The notes under the pieces are model-generated. The model saw only the letters and a program-made list of their open reading frames with translations. It made no database searches and was not told where the DNA came from. A stretch of 64,000 bases of DNA from Lumnitzera littorea (lineage: Eukaryota; Streptophyta; Magnoliopsida; Myrtales; Combretaceae): contig JAMXBB010000003.1 of the NCBI GenBank assembly GCA_024138015.1, positions 71,086,468 through 71,150,467 on the forward strand, written 5' to 3'. Position numbers and translations under genes: made by a program. Below are positions 54,289 to 63,649 of this stretch, piece after piece (position 1 is the first letter of the stretch; each line of letters starts with the position of its first letter).

Positions 54289-56322
54289 TGTTGTTTTTCA
54301 TTACATAAGAATCATGATCAAATACTACCTTTGATTCACTTAAATTATATATATAAAAATAAATTGCAAATACTCTAGCAAGTATACTGAATCAGAATTA
54401 AGTAATATAAAGAAAGTAAGGTTGTCGATCCCTTGAGGGCTAAAAAATTACAAATCCTATGCTAGTTCTTATCAATATTCAGGCAATCAAAATTAAATTA
54501 ATTAATCTATTAATTACTCTAAAACTATTGAAAAGAAAATAACTATGAAAAATCTAAAATTAAGCAATCAATTGAGATTATTCTAATAAAATTTTTATTT
54601 TGTTGTATAGATTAATAGCTATATGCTCATTTAAGTGAAATTATTATACCTTAAAACCTAAGGATTTAAAATCTTAATTAATTAGTCAACTCTCGTATCT
54701 TCCAATTAATAGCAAACTCTAAATTATAATTATATATCTCCCGATACTATGATTGTCTAAAGTCCAAAATTAATTATCCCTAATGTCTTAGTGAATAATT
54801 AATCTCCGAATATTGCATTAATTTCTAGATAATTTCTAATTAATTCAATTAACTTTACATCTACATTGATTAATCAAATCAATTGAGAATTTTTCTAACA
54901 AATCTTATATCAACTCCCGTATCATTGGCGTTTTTAACAATTATAATCAATTGAACAATTATAATCAAAATCATAGAAATTGAAATCATGAATTATCCAT
55001 ATATCTCTTAGTCCTATAACATGAACACAATCATCATCTTAGCTATCTAAGGTTTTATCAATTCCCACAAATAAATTTAACTAGCCATGAATTTGGAAAC
55101 AAAAACACAAATACTAATTGAAATTGCAAAGAAATTCATAATTGAAAGCATAAGTAATTCATAGAATTGTATAAGAATAATTGAAATAGATGTCATCAAT
55201 TCTATATTGAAAAAAATAATCTTCAATTGCAACTTCAACTTGGTCTTCATAGCGAAAACAAATTCTTCTTAATGATCCAAGCAATTCTCTTGAAGAATTC
55301 TTCAAGAATTAACTAAAGATTATTCTATGACTCTTTAAGTTTAAGGAAAGTGTATTCAAAAGTCTCTCAAATGATGAAACATAAGCTATTTATAAGAAAA
55401 ATTAGTGTTGACTTGTGTGATGCTTTTTTCATGAAGGCTAGTAATTCAGTGCAAGGCCGGCTTGTAGGTCAACGGCATAAACATCAAGGGCTAGCGGCGT
55501 AGACATCAAGGGTAGCCGGTGTAAGTTGTAGGCCGGCTGCCTTCATTTCCAACTTGTACGTGTTGATTCAACTTTGTTCCTTTGCTTAAAATTCCTCTAA
55601 ATCTTTTGTAATTCCACCCTTGAATCCTCTAATTTCTAAAAGGTTGAAATGAAAATAATTAAGTACCATTTTTTAATGATTTTTATAAAATTAATAATAA
55701 TTCTATCTTAATTTGCACTTTAAAACATGAAAAATATGTCTTTATCAACCTTCTAAAAAGGCATAGAAAGTTTCTTAGATACTTCTTTAGAAAGTTGCAC
55801 CGAAGTTAATTATTCATCAATCATTATTTCTATTTAGTGCAAAATTATTTAAGACTTATATTCTTGTTCTCTCTTGTAATTTATAAACTATGTTATTGAG
55901 AGAAGTACAATTGTACTCTGTAGATCTATAATTAGCCTAGATTGTAGAGAGGCTAGATAGGTAGAGTGGAGTGTTGTGAAAGTTTATATGTGGTAATTGC
56001 TTGTAATCTTCTCATGATTTTGTTATAGTGGATCAAGTGGAATGGTATTGATGAAGTAGACCAAGTCCTTAGCAGTGGAGTTGGAAGAGAGCAGCAGTAA
56101 AAGGCCAAAACTCTATAAATCCTGAGCCCGATATTCTTTTTTCTTACTTTTTTAATTTACGTTATTTAACTATATTAGTTAATTGTTTGTTGAATTATTA
56201 AAATACCATTATTCATCATTATAAGTTATTAAGAGGGTGTTTTTCTTTTATTGAAAAAGTTTTCAAAAAGTTTAAAAATATCAATTTATTCCCTCCTCTT
56301 GATATCTTATATGAGACTAACA
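54289..56322 (+). mobile_element. 3' LTR of the SIRE-type element, interrupted
   Basis: The right part, 55753-56322, ends AAAAATATCAATTTATTCCC, then TCCTCTTGATATCTTATATGAGACTAACA, which is typical of SIRE/Tork LTR ends. TATAAAT at 56114 may be the promoter. The left part is a short stretch up to the solo LTR at 54332; the true LTR start is uncertain (perhaps TGTTGTTTTTC at 54289). A related LTR end on the minus strand is at 60541. Confidence 0.55.
54332..55747 (-). mobile_element. Athila-like solo LTR D with perfect TSD
   Basis: 1416 bp. On the minus strand it starts TGATAAAGACATATTTTTCA and ends TTTAAGTGAATCA. ACCTT is present on both sides (54327-54331 and 55748-55752), and no internal sequence is attached, so it is a solo LTR. 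At 55455-55545 a GC-rich block repeats AGGCCGGCT twice, with GCCGG/CCGGC inverted words. The flanking sequence rejoins the SIRE-type 3' LTR. Confidence 0.88.
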
Positions 56323-56336
56323 GATAAGCTCTTAAT

Positions 56337-57643
56337 TGACTATATTTTATATAGTGAATTTTAGTGATTTTTCCTTATTTTGATTTTTTAAAAAAGAAAA
56401 TGGTACTTGATTGGGTAAAAACTTGATTTCTAGGTTTTGGAACAGTCTTTAGAAGAAAAAGAGAAAATACAAAACAAGTTTCACTCAAATCGGAGTTAAA
56501 ATATAGAAGTTATAATGTTTTGAAGTGACATGAGCAAGTGACACGACTATGTCAATTGCAGTGATGAATTTTGAGTAGAGAAAAGTCATTCATAGTGAGT
56601 AACACAACTTAGGTGATGTGATCATGTCTTAAGTCGTGTTGTTTGCAGATTTGAAAAGATTCTTTAAGATATGGCAAATTTTTAGGACACAACTATGTCA
56701 CTAAGTCTTGTTGTTTGCAAAGACTTAATGAAATCCATATATCCTATGTAAAGGCTTTTTAGGGATTTTTGTCAAGATCTTTTAGATAACTTTTTGAGGG
56801 GCTCAAAGGGGAGAACACTTAAGAAAGCAATGTACTTCAAGATCTAACATTCAAGAATTTTTATAGCTTTCATGGCTTTTTCTTCTATTTCTTCTTTAGA
56901 TTTTGTTCAAGATTGTTGATTTGCCATGAGTAGCAAGTAGATTTATTGTATCTAGGTTTTATAGAACCTAGAATTTCTATGTGACGTTAGTTTTATTGGA
57001 TCTAATAAAGATTTTTAATTTTCTTGGTTCAATTATGTATGCTTGATTGTTCTAAATTAATATTTCTTAGGATATTAGTCTAAAATCTAATATTGTACAA
57101 AAAAATCGAGAGATTTCTTATATAATTAGATCTAAGGATAATTGATAATTGCATAGTCTTTATGGATCTTTATAATTATCTTTAAGAGAATTCCCTATTC
57201 TTTAATGTCATATTTGATTATGCTATTGAGAAGATATTCTAATAAGTGATCTAAAGATTAGAATTAATAGGATTGAAAAAGTTGTTAACTTTAATAGAGA
57301 ATTTTCCTTATCAAGAAAATTAAGAATTGTATTAAATAATCTTTAGTAAAAGTTATATGTGTAATTTTAAGGGAAGCAAGATCTAAGTACAACATTGAAT
57401 CTTGAGTTAATTTTCAATTTGATTGCTTTCTTGTTAATTTCTTTAATTCAGTCTTTATTAATCTTTAGATTAGTTGTTAGCAGTAATTTAGATTAAATTC
57501 TTTAGGTTTCTTGAATTTAAATTTTGTTAGTTAGATAATAAGGAGTTAGTTAGTATTAGTCCTCATAGCCCTTGTAGAAACGGAATTTGTTCTTTGAATT
57601 ATACTACAAAACAATAGGTATGCTTGCTTGATACCAAATGTCA
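56337..57643 (+). mobile_element. Athila-like LTR E, probably solo
   Basis: About 1307 bp from TGACTATATTTTATATAG to ATACCAAATGTCA. Flanks TTAAT (56332) and TTATT (57644) match at four of five. It contains the inverted words GTGACACGAC, AAGTCGTGTTG and ACACAACTATGTC (56535-56735), as found in Athila LTRs, and an AT-rich U5-like part. Ends are proposed from the TG..CA and flank match only. Confidence 0.5.
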
Positions 57644-57804
57644 TTATTATTGAATAGATTTGGAGTCCTAGAAGCTTCCTTACACATGTAACTACATAAA
57701 GGCCTTATAAATACATTTGTGAGAAAGGTTAAATCCCTAGTAATACACAAGTAGTCCATGTGGGATTGACATATGGACTCACAACTGCTATATTATAAAA
57801 TTGA
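57644..57804 (+). mobile_element. LTR remnant related to LTR C
   Basis: CATGTAACTACATAAAGGCC with TATAAATA at 57706-57713 matches 29131-29160 of LTR C in the same orientation. 57713-57739 is a 27-bp sequence found again, inverted and identical, at 60798-60824. The piece abuts the resumed integrase frame. Confidence 0.45.
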
Positions 57805-58222
57805 TAGGTGTACTTGCTTACCAATCAATATTAGATGGAGACATGAATGGTAGAGACTTAGTATGAATCTTACGTTTAGCTTGAGTAGCCAACCTTAGAC
57901 AAACAGACAAATCGAAGTGGTGAATAAGACCTTAGGACCCTTGCTTTGAGATACTATTGGTAAAAATCTAGAGGATTGGGACTTATGCTTGCCTAATGTA
58001 GAGTTTGCATACAACAAAATTATCTACAGTACAATAAGAAAGACCCCCTTCGAAGTTGCATATAGATTCAATCCAACCATCCCCTTAGACCTAGTTAGAT
58101 CCCCAATAATAACTTATAAGAGTTTCTCTAAAGTTAACCTAGCACAAAAGCTATAAGAGTAACATGATAAGATCATAGAGTGAATCATCGAATTCAATGA
58201 GAGGCAACAACAGATCGCTAAC
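57805..58222 (+). pseudogene. Integrase fragment (element H), second piece
   Basis: Reads DR.T.LP then RWRHEW.RLSMNLTFSLSSQP, TNRQIEVVNKTLGPLL, NLEDWDLCLPNVEFAYNKII and KTPFEVAYRFNPTIPLDLV, ending IIEFNERQQQIAN. The catalytic Glu is in QIEVVNKTLG. Compared with element G (IEVVNRALGSLL, DWDICLPVVEFA) it is the direct continuation of the piece at 28566-28705, from which it is separated by about 29 kb. The frame stops at the insertion point of the solo LTR. Confidence 0.85.
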
Positions 58223-58594
58223 TATAGACACCTAATTTTTGCCCCTCTTTTATTTTTTAAATTAGGTTATAGGGTTCTAAATTAGAAAAATTAAAAAAAA
58301 ATAGAAAATTAAAATAAGCCCCAAAAAATTATTAAAGTTAGAAAAAATAGGTACTCTAGAAAAATATAAGAAAATAGGCAAATAGGAAAAGACACAAAAA
58401 AATAAGAAATTTGAAAAGTCATAAAATAAAATAGGGAATTTAGAAAATAATAAATTTTTAGGTTGTTTAAATAGAATATAATTTTAATTTAAATAGTTTT
58501 GAATAAAAGGCTGTTGAGTTTAAGCTTAGATTTAAATCTAGCCTAGGTTAACCTGATCCATATGTGCAATTAATTACATATGAATAAGGAAAAA

Positions 58595-58690
58595 CCATAG
58601 CTTAGTTGGATAAGCACTTAGAGGTGACATTGCGTATGACTTGGAGATCTTAGGTTCAATCCATGGAAGGTACAAAATATATCTTTTATT
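58595..58690 (+). promoter_or_regulatory. tRNA-like Pol III promoter unit in LTR copy 2
   Basis: TAGCTTAGTTGG at 58598-58609 fits the A box TRGCNNAGYNGG completely. GTTCAATCC at 58654-58662 fits the B box GWTCRANNC completely. The distance of 56 bp between box starts is normal for tRNA genes. A D-stem pair GCTT/AAGC encloses AGTTGGAT. A T-run (CTTTTATTTTC) begins about 20 bp after the B box. Acceptor and anticodon stems are poor, so this is tRNA-derived rather than a tRNA gene. Confidence 0.65.
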
Positions 58691-58922
58691 TTCTTTTCTC
58701 ACTTTATCGCCATGTCATCGCCACATCACGGGCCACGTCGTCACTACGTCATTTGCCAACTCACTTCTAAGTGTGGTAGACACATTCTGTCATACTCCGG
58801 CACATTCATATACGTGCAGCTATGTATTTGGCACCACATATTGTCCAAGTTCGTTCAATCTAAAAATGGAAGAAAATCATATTACATTTAATTTTTTCCA
58901 TCTTTAACTTGACCGTAACACC

Positions 58923-58930
58923 TATAAATA
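58923..58930 (+). promoter_or_regulatory. LTR TATA box (copy 2)
   Basis: TATAAATA in CACCTATAAATAAGGGTC, followed after about 100 bp by a C/T-rich stretch with CCTCTCTCTAG, the usual arrangement of a plant LTR promoter and leader. Copy 1 has no equally good box at the corresponding place. Confidence 0.6.
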
Positions 58931-59084
58931 AGGGTCTATTCTTCATTTTCAAAATAGAACAAAAACTTTGAAACACTTTAGAAAAACAAAAATCAAAGTT
59001 TCCTCTCTCTAGCACGATTCCTCTCTCTCTAGGATAGTATTCCCTATGGTGTTTTTACGAAAATCATTACCATCAGATTTTTCG

Positions 59085-59330
59085 AAGTGAGCCAACCGAG
59101 CCGATCCAAGCTGAAGTGAGCCAACTCAAGCCGATTGAGCCGAGCCAAGTTGAAGTAAGCTGACTCAAGCTGAAGTGAGCTGACCGAGCCAATCCAAGCC
59201 GAATGAGCCGATCCAAGTCGAAGTGAGTCGATCAACCAATCCAAGCTGAAGTGAGCCGATTCAAGCTTAAGTGAGTCAATCCGAGCCGTTCGAGCCGATC
59301 TATATTGTTTGAGCCAATCCAAGCCAACCC
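59085..59330 (+). repeat. Minisatellite of 10-22 bp words in LTR copy 2
   Basis: Variants of GAGCCGATCCAAGCTGAAGT follow each other more than ten times with irregular spacing. It is the only GC-rich part of the LTR. The open frame on the opposite strand (Leu/Ser/Arg repeats) is a product of the repeat and is not called as a gene. Confidence 0.85.
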
Positions 59331-60298
59331 GGTTTTTCTTTATTATTTTTTTCTTTTTTATTTATTTATTCATTTGTTTGTTTGTAAATGTTATAAATGA
59401 AAAAAAAAGAGAAAAAAGAATGAAGAAAAAAGAAAGAGAAGAAAAAAAAAGATAAAAAAAAGAAAGGAAGTAGTCTATTTATTTATTTTAATAGAAATAA
59501 TAGATTAAGTATAAAATAAATAAGATAATATAATAAAAATAAAAATAAACAAATAGGTTAGTAAACAGAAATCGTTCTCACACTTAGAAAAATTAAGTTT
59601 TCTAAAAATAAATGAAAATAAATAAACCTTTTTCCAAATTAGAACTATTTTAGAGTTTCAAAAAATAAAACACCAATTAGGACCCTTTAAAAGAATTTCC
59701 TTGGATAAATTGAACTAGATAAAAATGTAAATACGACTCTTTTTCAAAAATTAAAATCAAACCACCCACTAAAGTATTTTTTATAAACGAACTACGGAAG
59801 TCTGATCTCGAATAGCGGGTACGTAGGCACCTGTATGTAAGTACAAGGCGACTTAAAATATCCATTTTCAAATATTTATGTAAATTAATCAATTTAGTTA
59901 AATGTATTATAATTAGATGTTTGTTTTAGAAATTAAAAAGGGTATATTTGAAAAGCGAAGTTAAATTCAGAAAGTTACGAGTGGTACCTATTTAGGATTT
60001 AATAAATTAGCCCCCGGATCCAGATCTCTAGTTTTCAAAAAACCATATTTATAACTTGGTTTTTTAATCGATAGACCGGTAGCTAAGTTATAATCAATCC
60101 ATCCAATTAGTTATAACTTAACTCATTTTCCCGACTCTGGTCGGATGGTGACTCCAAATCTTTTTAAGATAGAAAAAATGGTCTTCTTTAAACCCTAGTC
60201 AAGAGTCAATATTAAACGGATAGGGTTTAGTATTAATCGGTTTAGAGAAGACCTAATTTTATAAAAAGAACTAGGAGCGTGAAAAACTAGGCTTAGCA

Positions 60299-60540
60299 CC
60301 AACTAAAGATCAAGAGCTATATGTTTTAATCCGGGTGATTAAGTATAGATTTACCTTAGTAAGGACAAATTTTCGCACCTAAAAAAGAACAAGTTATCTT
60401 TACGAGCTAATGGTTTATTCAAGATCTTGAAGAAGAATAATAACTATACTTACTAGTTTGAGTTGCTAGAGTGTTATGGTGTTTCCTCCTTATTCAATGT
60501 ATTTGACTTAATTCCCCATTAAGTAAAAGGAGAAGTAAAG
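60299..60540 (+). pseudogene. Integrase C-terminus (element H), third piece
   Basis: Continues the frame of 57805-58222 as RSRAICFNPGD, then IYLSKDKFSHLKKNKLSLRA, NGLFKILKKNNNYTY and FELLECYGVSSLFNVFDLIP. This equals the end of the integrase of element G (VWLHLSKEQFSNKRKNKLFA ... DYGVSNTFNIVDLSP). Stops TAA and TAG are frequent. It ends at 60540 where a minus-strand LTR begins. Confidence 0.88.
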
Positions 60541-61642
60541 TGTAGGTCCTATGTAAGATATTAAGAGAGGAGGTGAATTGATATTTTTATTAAAAATTAA
60601 AACATTTTTGGATTTAGTGAAACCTCTATAAATAACTTAGTTGTGGCATGTAGTAATAGTTTAAGAGTTTGGTACAAAGACAACAATGGAAATGTTATTA
60701 ATCCAATAAAATAAATAGAGAAAAGGGAAGAGAAAATCAAGCAGATGATTTAAAGAGTTTCGATCCAGTACTTATTGCTTTCTTCTAACCTTACTATTAG
60801 GGATTTAACCTTTCTCACAAATGTTGTTCCACTAATCCAATTTAAATAATCAAATGAGAAATTGAGGTTACAGATAGGTTGCAATTACTATTGGTCCTAT
60901 ATTATTAGCTTGTCCCTAAGCTATTCATAAGCTTGGAAATATCTCCCAAAATCTCATTCAAATTCAAACACTAGCTCTTGCAAATAATACAAATAAATGA
61001 GGAAATACAAAGTAATAATTCTCTCACCTCGATTAGCACAAATAGTAGTTTTGGAGTATTGCTCTTGATTACAAATAATTGCATATTTTTCTATTTCGTC
61101 TCTTTGATGTTTGTCTTGCTTTGCTTGAATTATATAAGATGAATCTTGGAAAAATAGCTAAAAATAGCTAATTGGAGATATTTTTGGGATTTGAGTTATT
61201 CTTCAAATTTATCTCTAACTTTGAAATTTAAATATCCAAGATGAATGATGTAAAAAATTGTCCAAAAGAAACAACCCTAATTTTCTCTTAAAAATTACCA
61301 CTAAATACCCTATGAAATACTCTTGGAACTTATTCCTTCCATAGATAGATGTATCTCACTTATTTTGAATATGTCATCCCATGAAAATCTCCATTATATC
61401 TTTAAATTTGAATTTTGAAAAACATATCTCTAAAAGCTCTTCATCAAATCTTTGTCCCTTATCTGCTTATTTGAATTCGAAAACCAATGAGCCTTAGTCA
61501 ACAATTTGCATAACTCCGATATTTCTCCCATGTAACAGATGAATTTGTCCCTCTCTGCCACGTGGAGTTGAATTTGAACTTCCATAAATCGTTACGAGTT
61601 TAGAGACGCCATGTTGATAATACAGTGAATGATCTCCTCGCA
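60541..61642 (-). mobile_element. Copia (SIRE-like) LTR, minus strand, probably solo
   Basis: On the minus strand its end reads AAAATATCAATTCACCTCCT then CTCTTAATATCTTACATAGG ACCTACA, which aligns with the SIRE LTR end at 56276-56322. The other end is less sure: TGCGAGGAG (61642) would give flanks TAAAG (60536) and TAAAA (61643), four of five matching; TGTTGACTAAGG at 61503 is an alternative. Confidence 0.5.
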
Positions 61643-61726
61643 TAAAAATTCCGTTGTTGCGTTGCAATTCTGATCAAGCTGGAATTAAGAGCAATGGCTT
61701 GGAAATATTTGCCATCCTGAAAATAA

Positions 61727-61990
61727 TTACCTGAATTTCTGCACTTGAATGCCCTCAGATAATTTCCCTAGATTTTGGTTCGATCTTTCAGTTTCCATGT
61801 CGAATAACCCCTTCCTGCCCTCAGAGCTCATCCTCATAATTTTCTCAGTTTGTATGTAGAATTCACTGTTGGGAAGAACTGAATGTGATTTTACATGTCC
61901 GGTGAGACAGCATGAGATCATATGCAATGCCAAAGGGAATAAGAACACTAGGAGGGCTTTTTTAATGCAGTTATACTTATTCCTAGTTGC
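61727..61990 (-). CDS. Possible small secreted protein (start uncertain, may be relic)
   Basis: A minus-strand frame open from about 61990 to the stop at 61727, reading NKYNCIKKALLVFLFPLALH, MISCCLTGHVKSHSVLPNSE, FYIQTEKIMRMSSEGRKGLF and DMETERSNQNLGKLSEGIQV QKFR. Two Lys followed by a 15-18-residue hydrophobic stretch and Cys-Cys look like a signal peptide; the rest is polar. No ATG precedes the hydrophobic part, the first in-frame ATG being inside it. CAG|GTAATT at the end could be a splice donor. Base composition is less AT-rich than the neighbouring repeats. I do not recognise a family, and chance cannot be excluded. Confidence 0.3.
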   Translation of the reverse strand, partial: ATRNKYNCIKKALLVFLFPLALHMISCCLTGHVKSHSVLPNSEFYIQTEKIMRMSSEGRKGLFDMETERSNQNLGKLSEGIQVQKFR

Positions 61991-63199
61991 TTATATTTAT
62001 GGCAAAAGTGATATCTCATCATCGTGAAGTGGAACGAGCAAGAATATACCAGGGTTAATTATCCAAGTTTGTGACACAAGGAGAGTTAGTTTCAACAGCC
62101 GAGTTGTACAGAGAATGCAATATATATATATATATATATATATTTAAACTCACTCGATAATTCCAATGTTCCCAAAACTTTGAAGAGCACTTGAACAATT
62201 GGATATAGTTACCACGTTAAGGTGAACCAAAATGCTCTGCATCCATATCTTAAACTGGACAACTCACTCCCTTCTAAATTCCATTGCCACGCTAGGAAAT
62301 ATTATAGGGAAAAACTGTTGTATTAATTGAGTGTCCATGATTCCCAATTGCTTGCCACGCATGAAATTCTCCACGATGCGTAAGGGATGAAACAATCCAT
62401 TGGACATATTGATTTGAAGCAAGAGCTTAAAAAAATATGTTCATTCCTTTTTCCTCTAAATATCATATTCGTTGCCAAGTTAATTGATTTCTTGGAGATG
62501 GACAACTTCCTAATCAAAATTGAGATTGAATATTGAAAGAAATCATCCTGGGGTTGCTGCTTCAAAAAAAAAAAAAAAAAAAGTTGCCACTTTCAGAGCC
62601 GATATAGAGCTCGAAACCACATTACATATTATTGTTGAATTTAATCCATGTACTTTATTGAATTAAAACTTGAACAAATTGACACCTTGCCGGTAATTGA
62701 TTGCCAAACATCTGATCAAGTGATTCTGATAAATTTCCAAACTTCACTCCATTTCCTTATAATTTAATTCCATGATCTATTGTAGTTTTATTGAACGAAA
62801 TATTTTATGTTAACAAATAAATTAATTCCCATAAATATTGAATCCTTTCAAGTGGAATGAAATCGAACGTATAACCGAAATATATTCGACAAAGCATAAC
62901 TAGGTTTTCTTTCCAATTTATCCAACTTAAGATGTTAATAATCTGAATAACTCATCTACAAGTTTATTTCCTTTGTTTTGATTACTCTTTGGGTCGCTTT
63001 CTAAAAGCTGTGAACTACACTTTTTCAGATTTTATATGTACTTTCTGAACCAATTTTTTACCAACATTCTGACTAGTTGAATTCTCCAAAACAATTCATA
63101 TACTTCAGCTAGTTCAGTTATGATTTCTTTCATAACACATTACTGTTATATCATGACATATCTATGCACTCAATGCATTTATTAATAACAACTTAATAC
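61991..63199. other. Low-copy-looking intergenic DNA
   Basis: No retroelement protein or LTR end is visible. Contains (AT)n at 62120-62146 and a poly-A tract of 20 at 62563-62582. An open frame of 80 codons on the minus strand (62323-62565) has no recognisable feature and is not called. Confidence 0.5.
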
Positions 63200-63382
63200 A
63201 TGTTTTGTTATTATCAAAATCAAGTTAGAAGACTTAATATAGAGGATGAAGGTAAGTTTCAAGATTTGAGGTCAAATTATCATGACCTAAGGGAGGTTGA
63301 TAGTGAACATGTCTATGGATTGATCACAAAGAGCCAAGCTAGAGGTCTCCATAACTTAGCTCTTCGGATACTAGCTAAGTAG
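63200..63382 (+). other. Unrecognised short open frame
   Basis: 60 codons, with EDEGKFQDLRSNYHDLREVD and SEHVYGLITKSQARGLHNLA. The amphipathic, charged composition is more protein-like than most open frames here, but there is no family resemblance that I can name and no upstream signal. It may be a retroelement gag remnant. Confidence 0.2.
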
Positions 63383-63649
63383 CCAACTTGGCACAAGTCG
63401 CTATATAAAGTTTGTGGCATCTAATCACTTTTTGAGATTTGACTATTAGACAATTACCCAAGCAAGGACAACCCCTAACCCGTCTACAACTTGTCAGAGA
63501 CTTCCCCAGTAAGATTTGAACAATTCCAACCTCCTAAGCTATTTGATTGAGGTTAGACTAGCTAATCTCCTTCTTGTTATATTCATTTTCGAGTTTTCCC
63601 ACTAGTGTATCGACTTGTTTGAAGACTAGACCTTATATTCTACCTGAGA

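Larger units (their letters stand above)
48786..56322 (+). mobile_element. SIRE/Maximus-type copia element, 5' truncated
   Basis: Order gag (C-terminal part), PR, IN, RT, RNase H (the copia order), a post-pol ORF and the end of a 3' LTR. The 5' LTR and gag N-terminus are missing; the LTR of the gag-pro element abuts. A 1.4-kb solo LTR is inserted in its 3' end. Catalytic residues are lost in PR, IN and RT (see parts). The lineage call rests on the presence of a post-pol ORF and on the RNase H end FTKPLDKSRFEFIRNEIGV. Confidence 0.88.
58223..60298 (+). mobile_element. Tat/Ogre-type solo LTR (copy 2) inside integrase
   Basis: 2076 bp, TATAGACACCTAATTTTTGC to TAGGCTTAGCA. Flanked by CTAAC (58218-58222) and CCAAC (60299-60303), a target duplication with one change. 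When the LTR and one copy of the duplication are taken out the integrase frame runs on without shift, which proves the insertion. Same family as 3763-5822 by the shared blocks, including GGGTACGTAGGCACCT at 59817-59832. Confidence 0.92.

Noticed and set aside
58595..58690. Genuine tRNA gene
   Set aside because: A and B boxes are good, but acceptor and anticodon stems do not pair properly; kept as a tRNA-like promoter unit only.
59044..59322. 92-codon minus-strand open frame with Leu-Ser-Trp repeats
   Set aside because: By-product of the minisatellite inside the solo LTR.
3763..60298. The two Tat/Ogre LTRs as ends of one 56-kb element
   Set aside because: Copy 2 has its own target duplication inside the integrase of H and no internal sequence attached, so it is a separate solo LTR.
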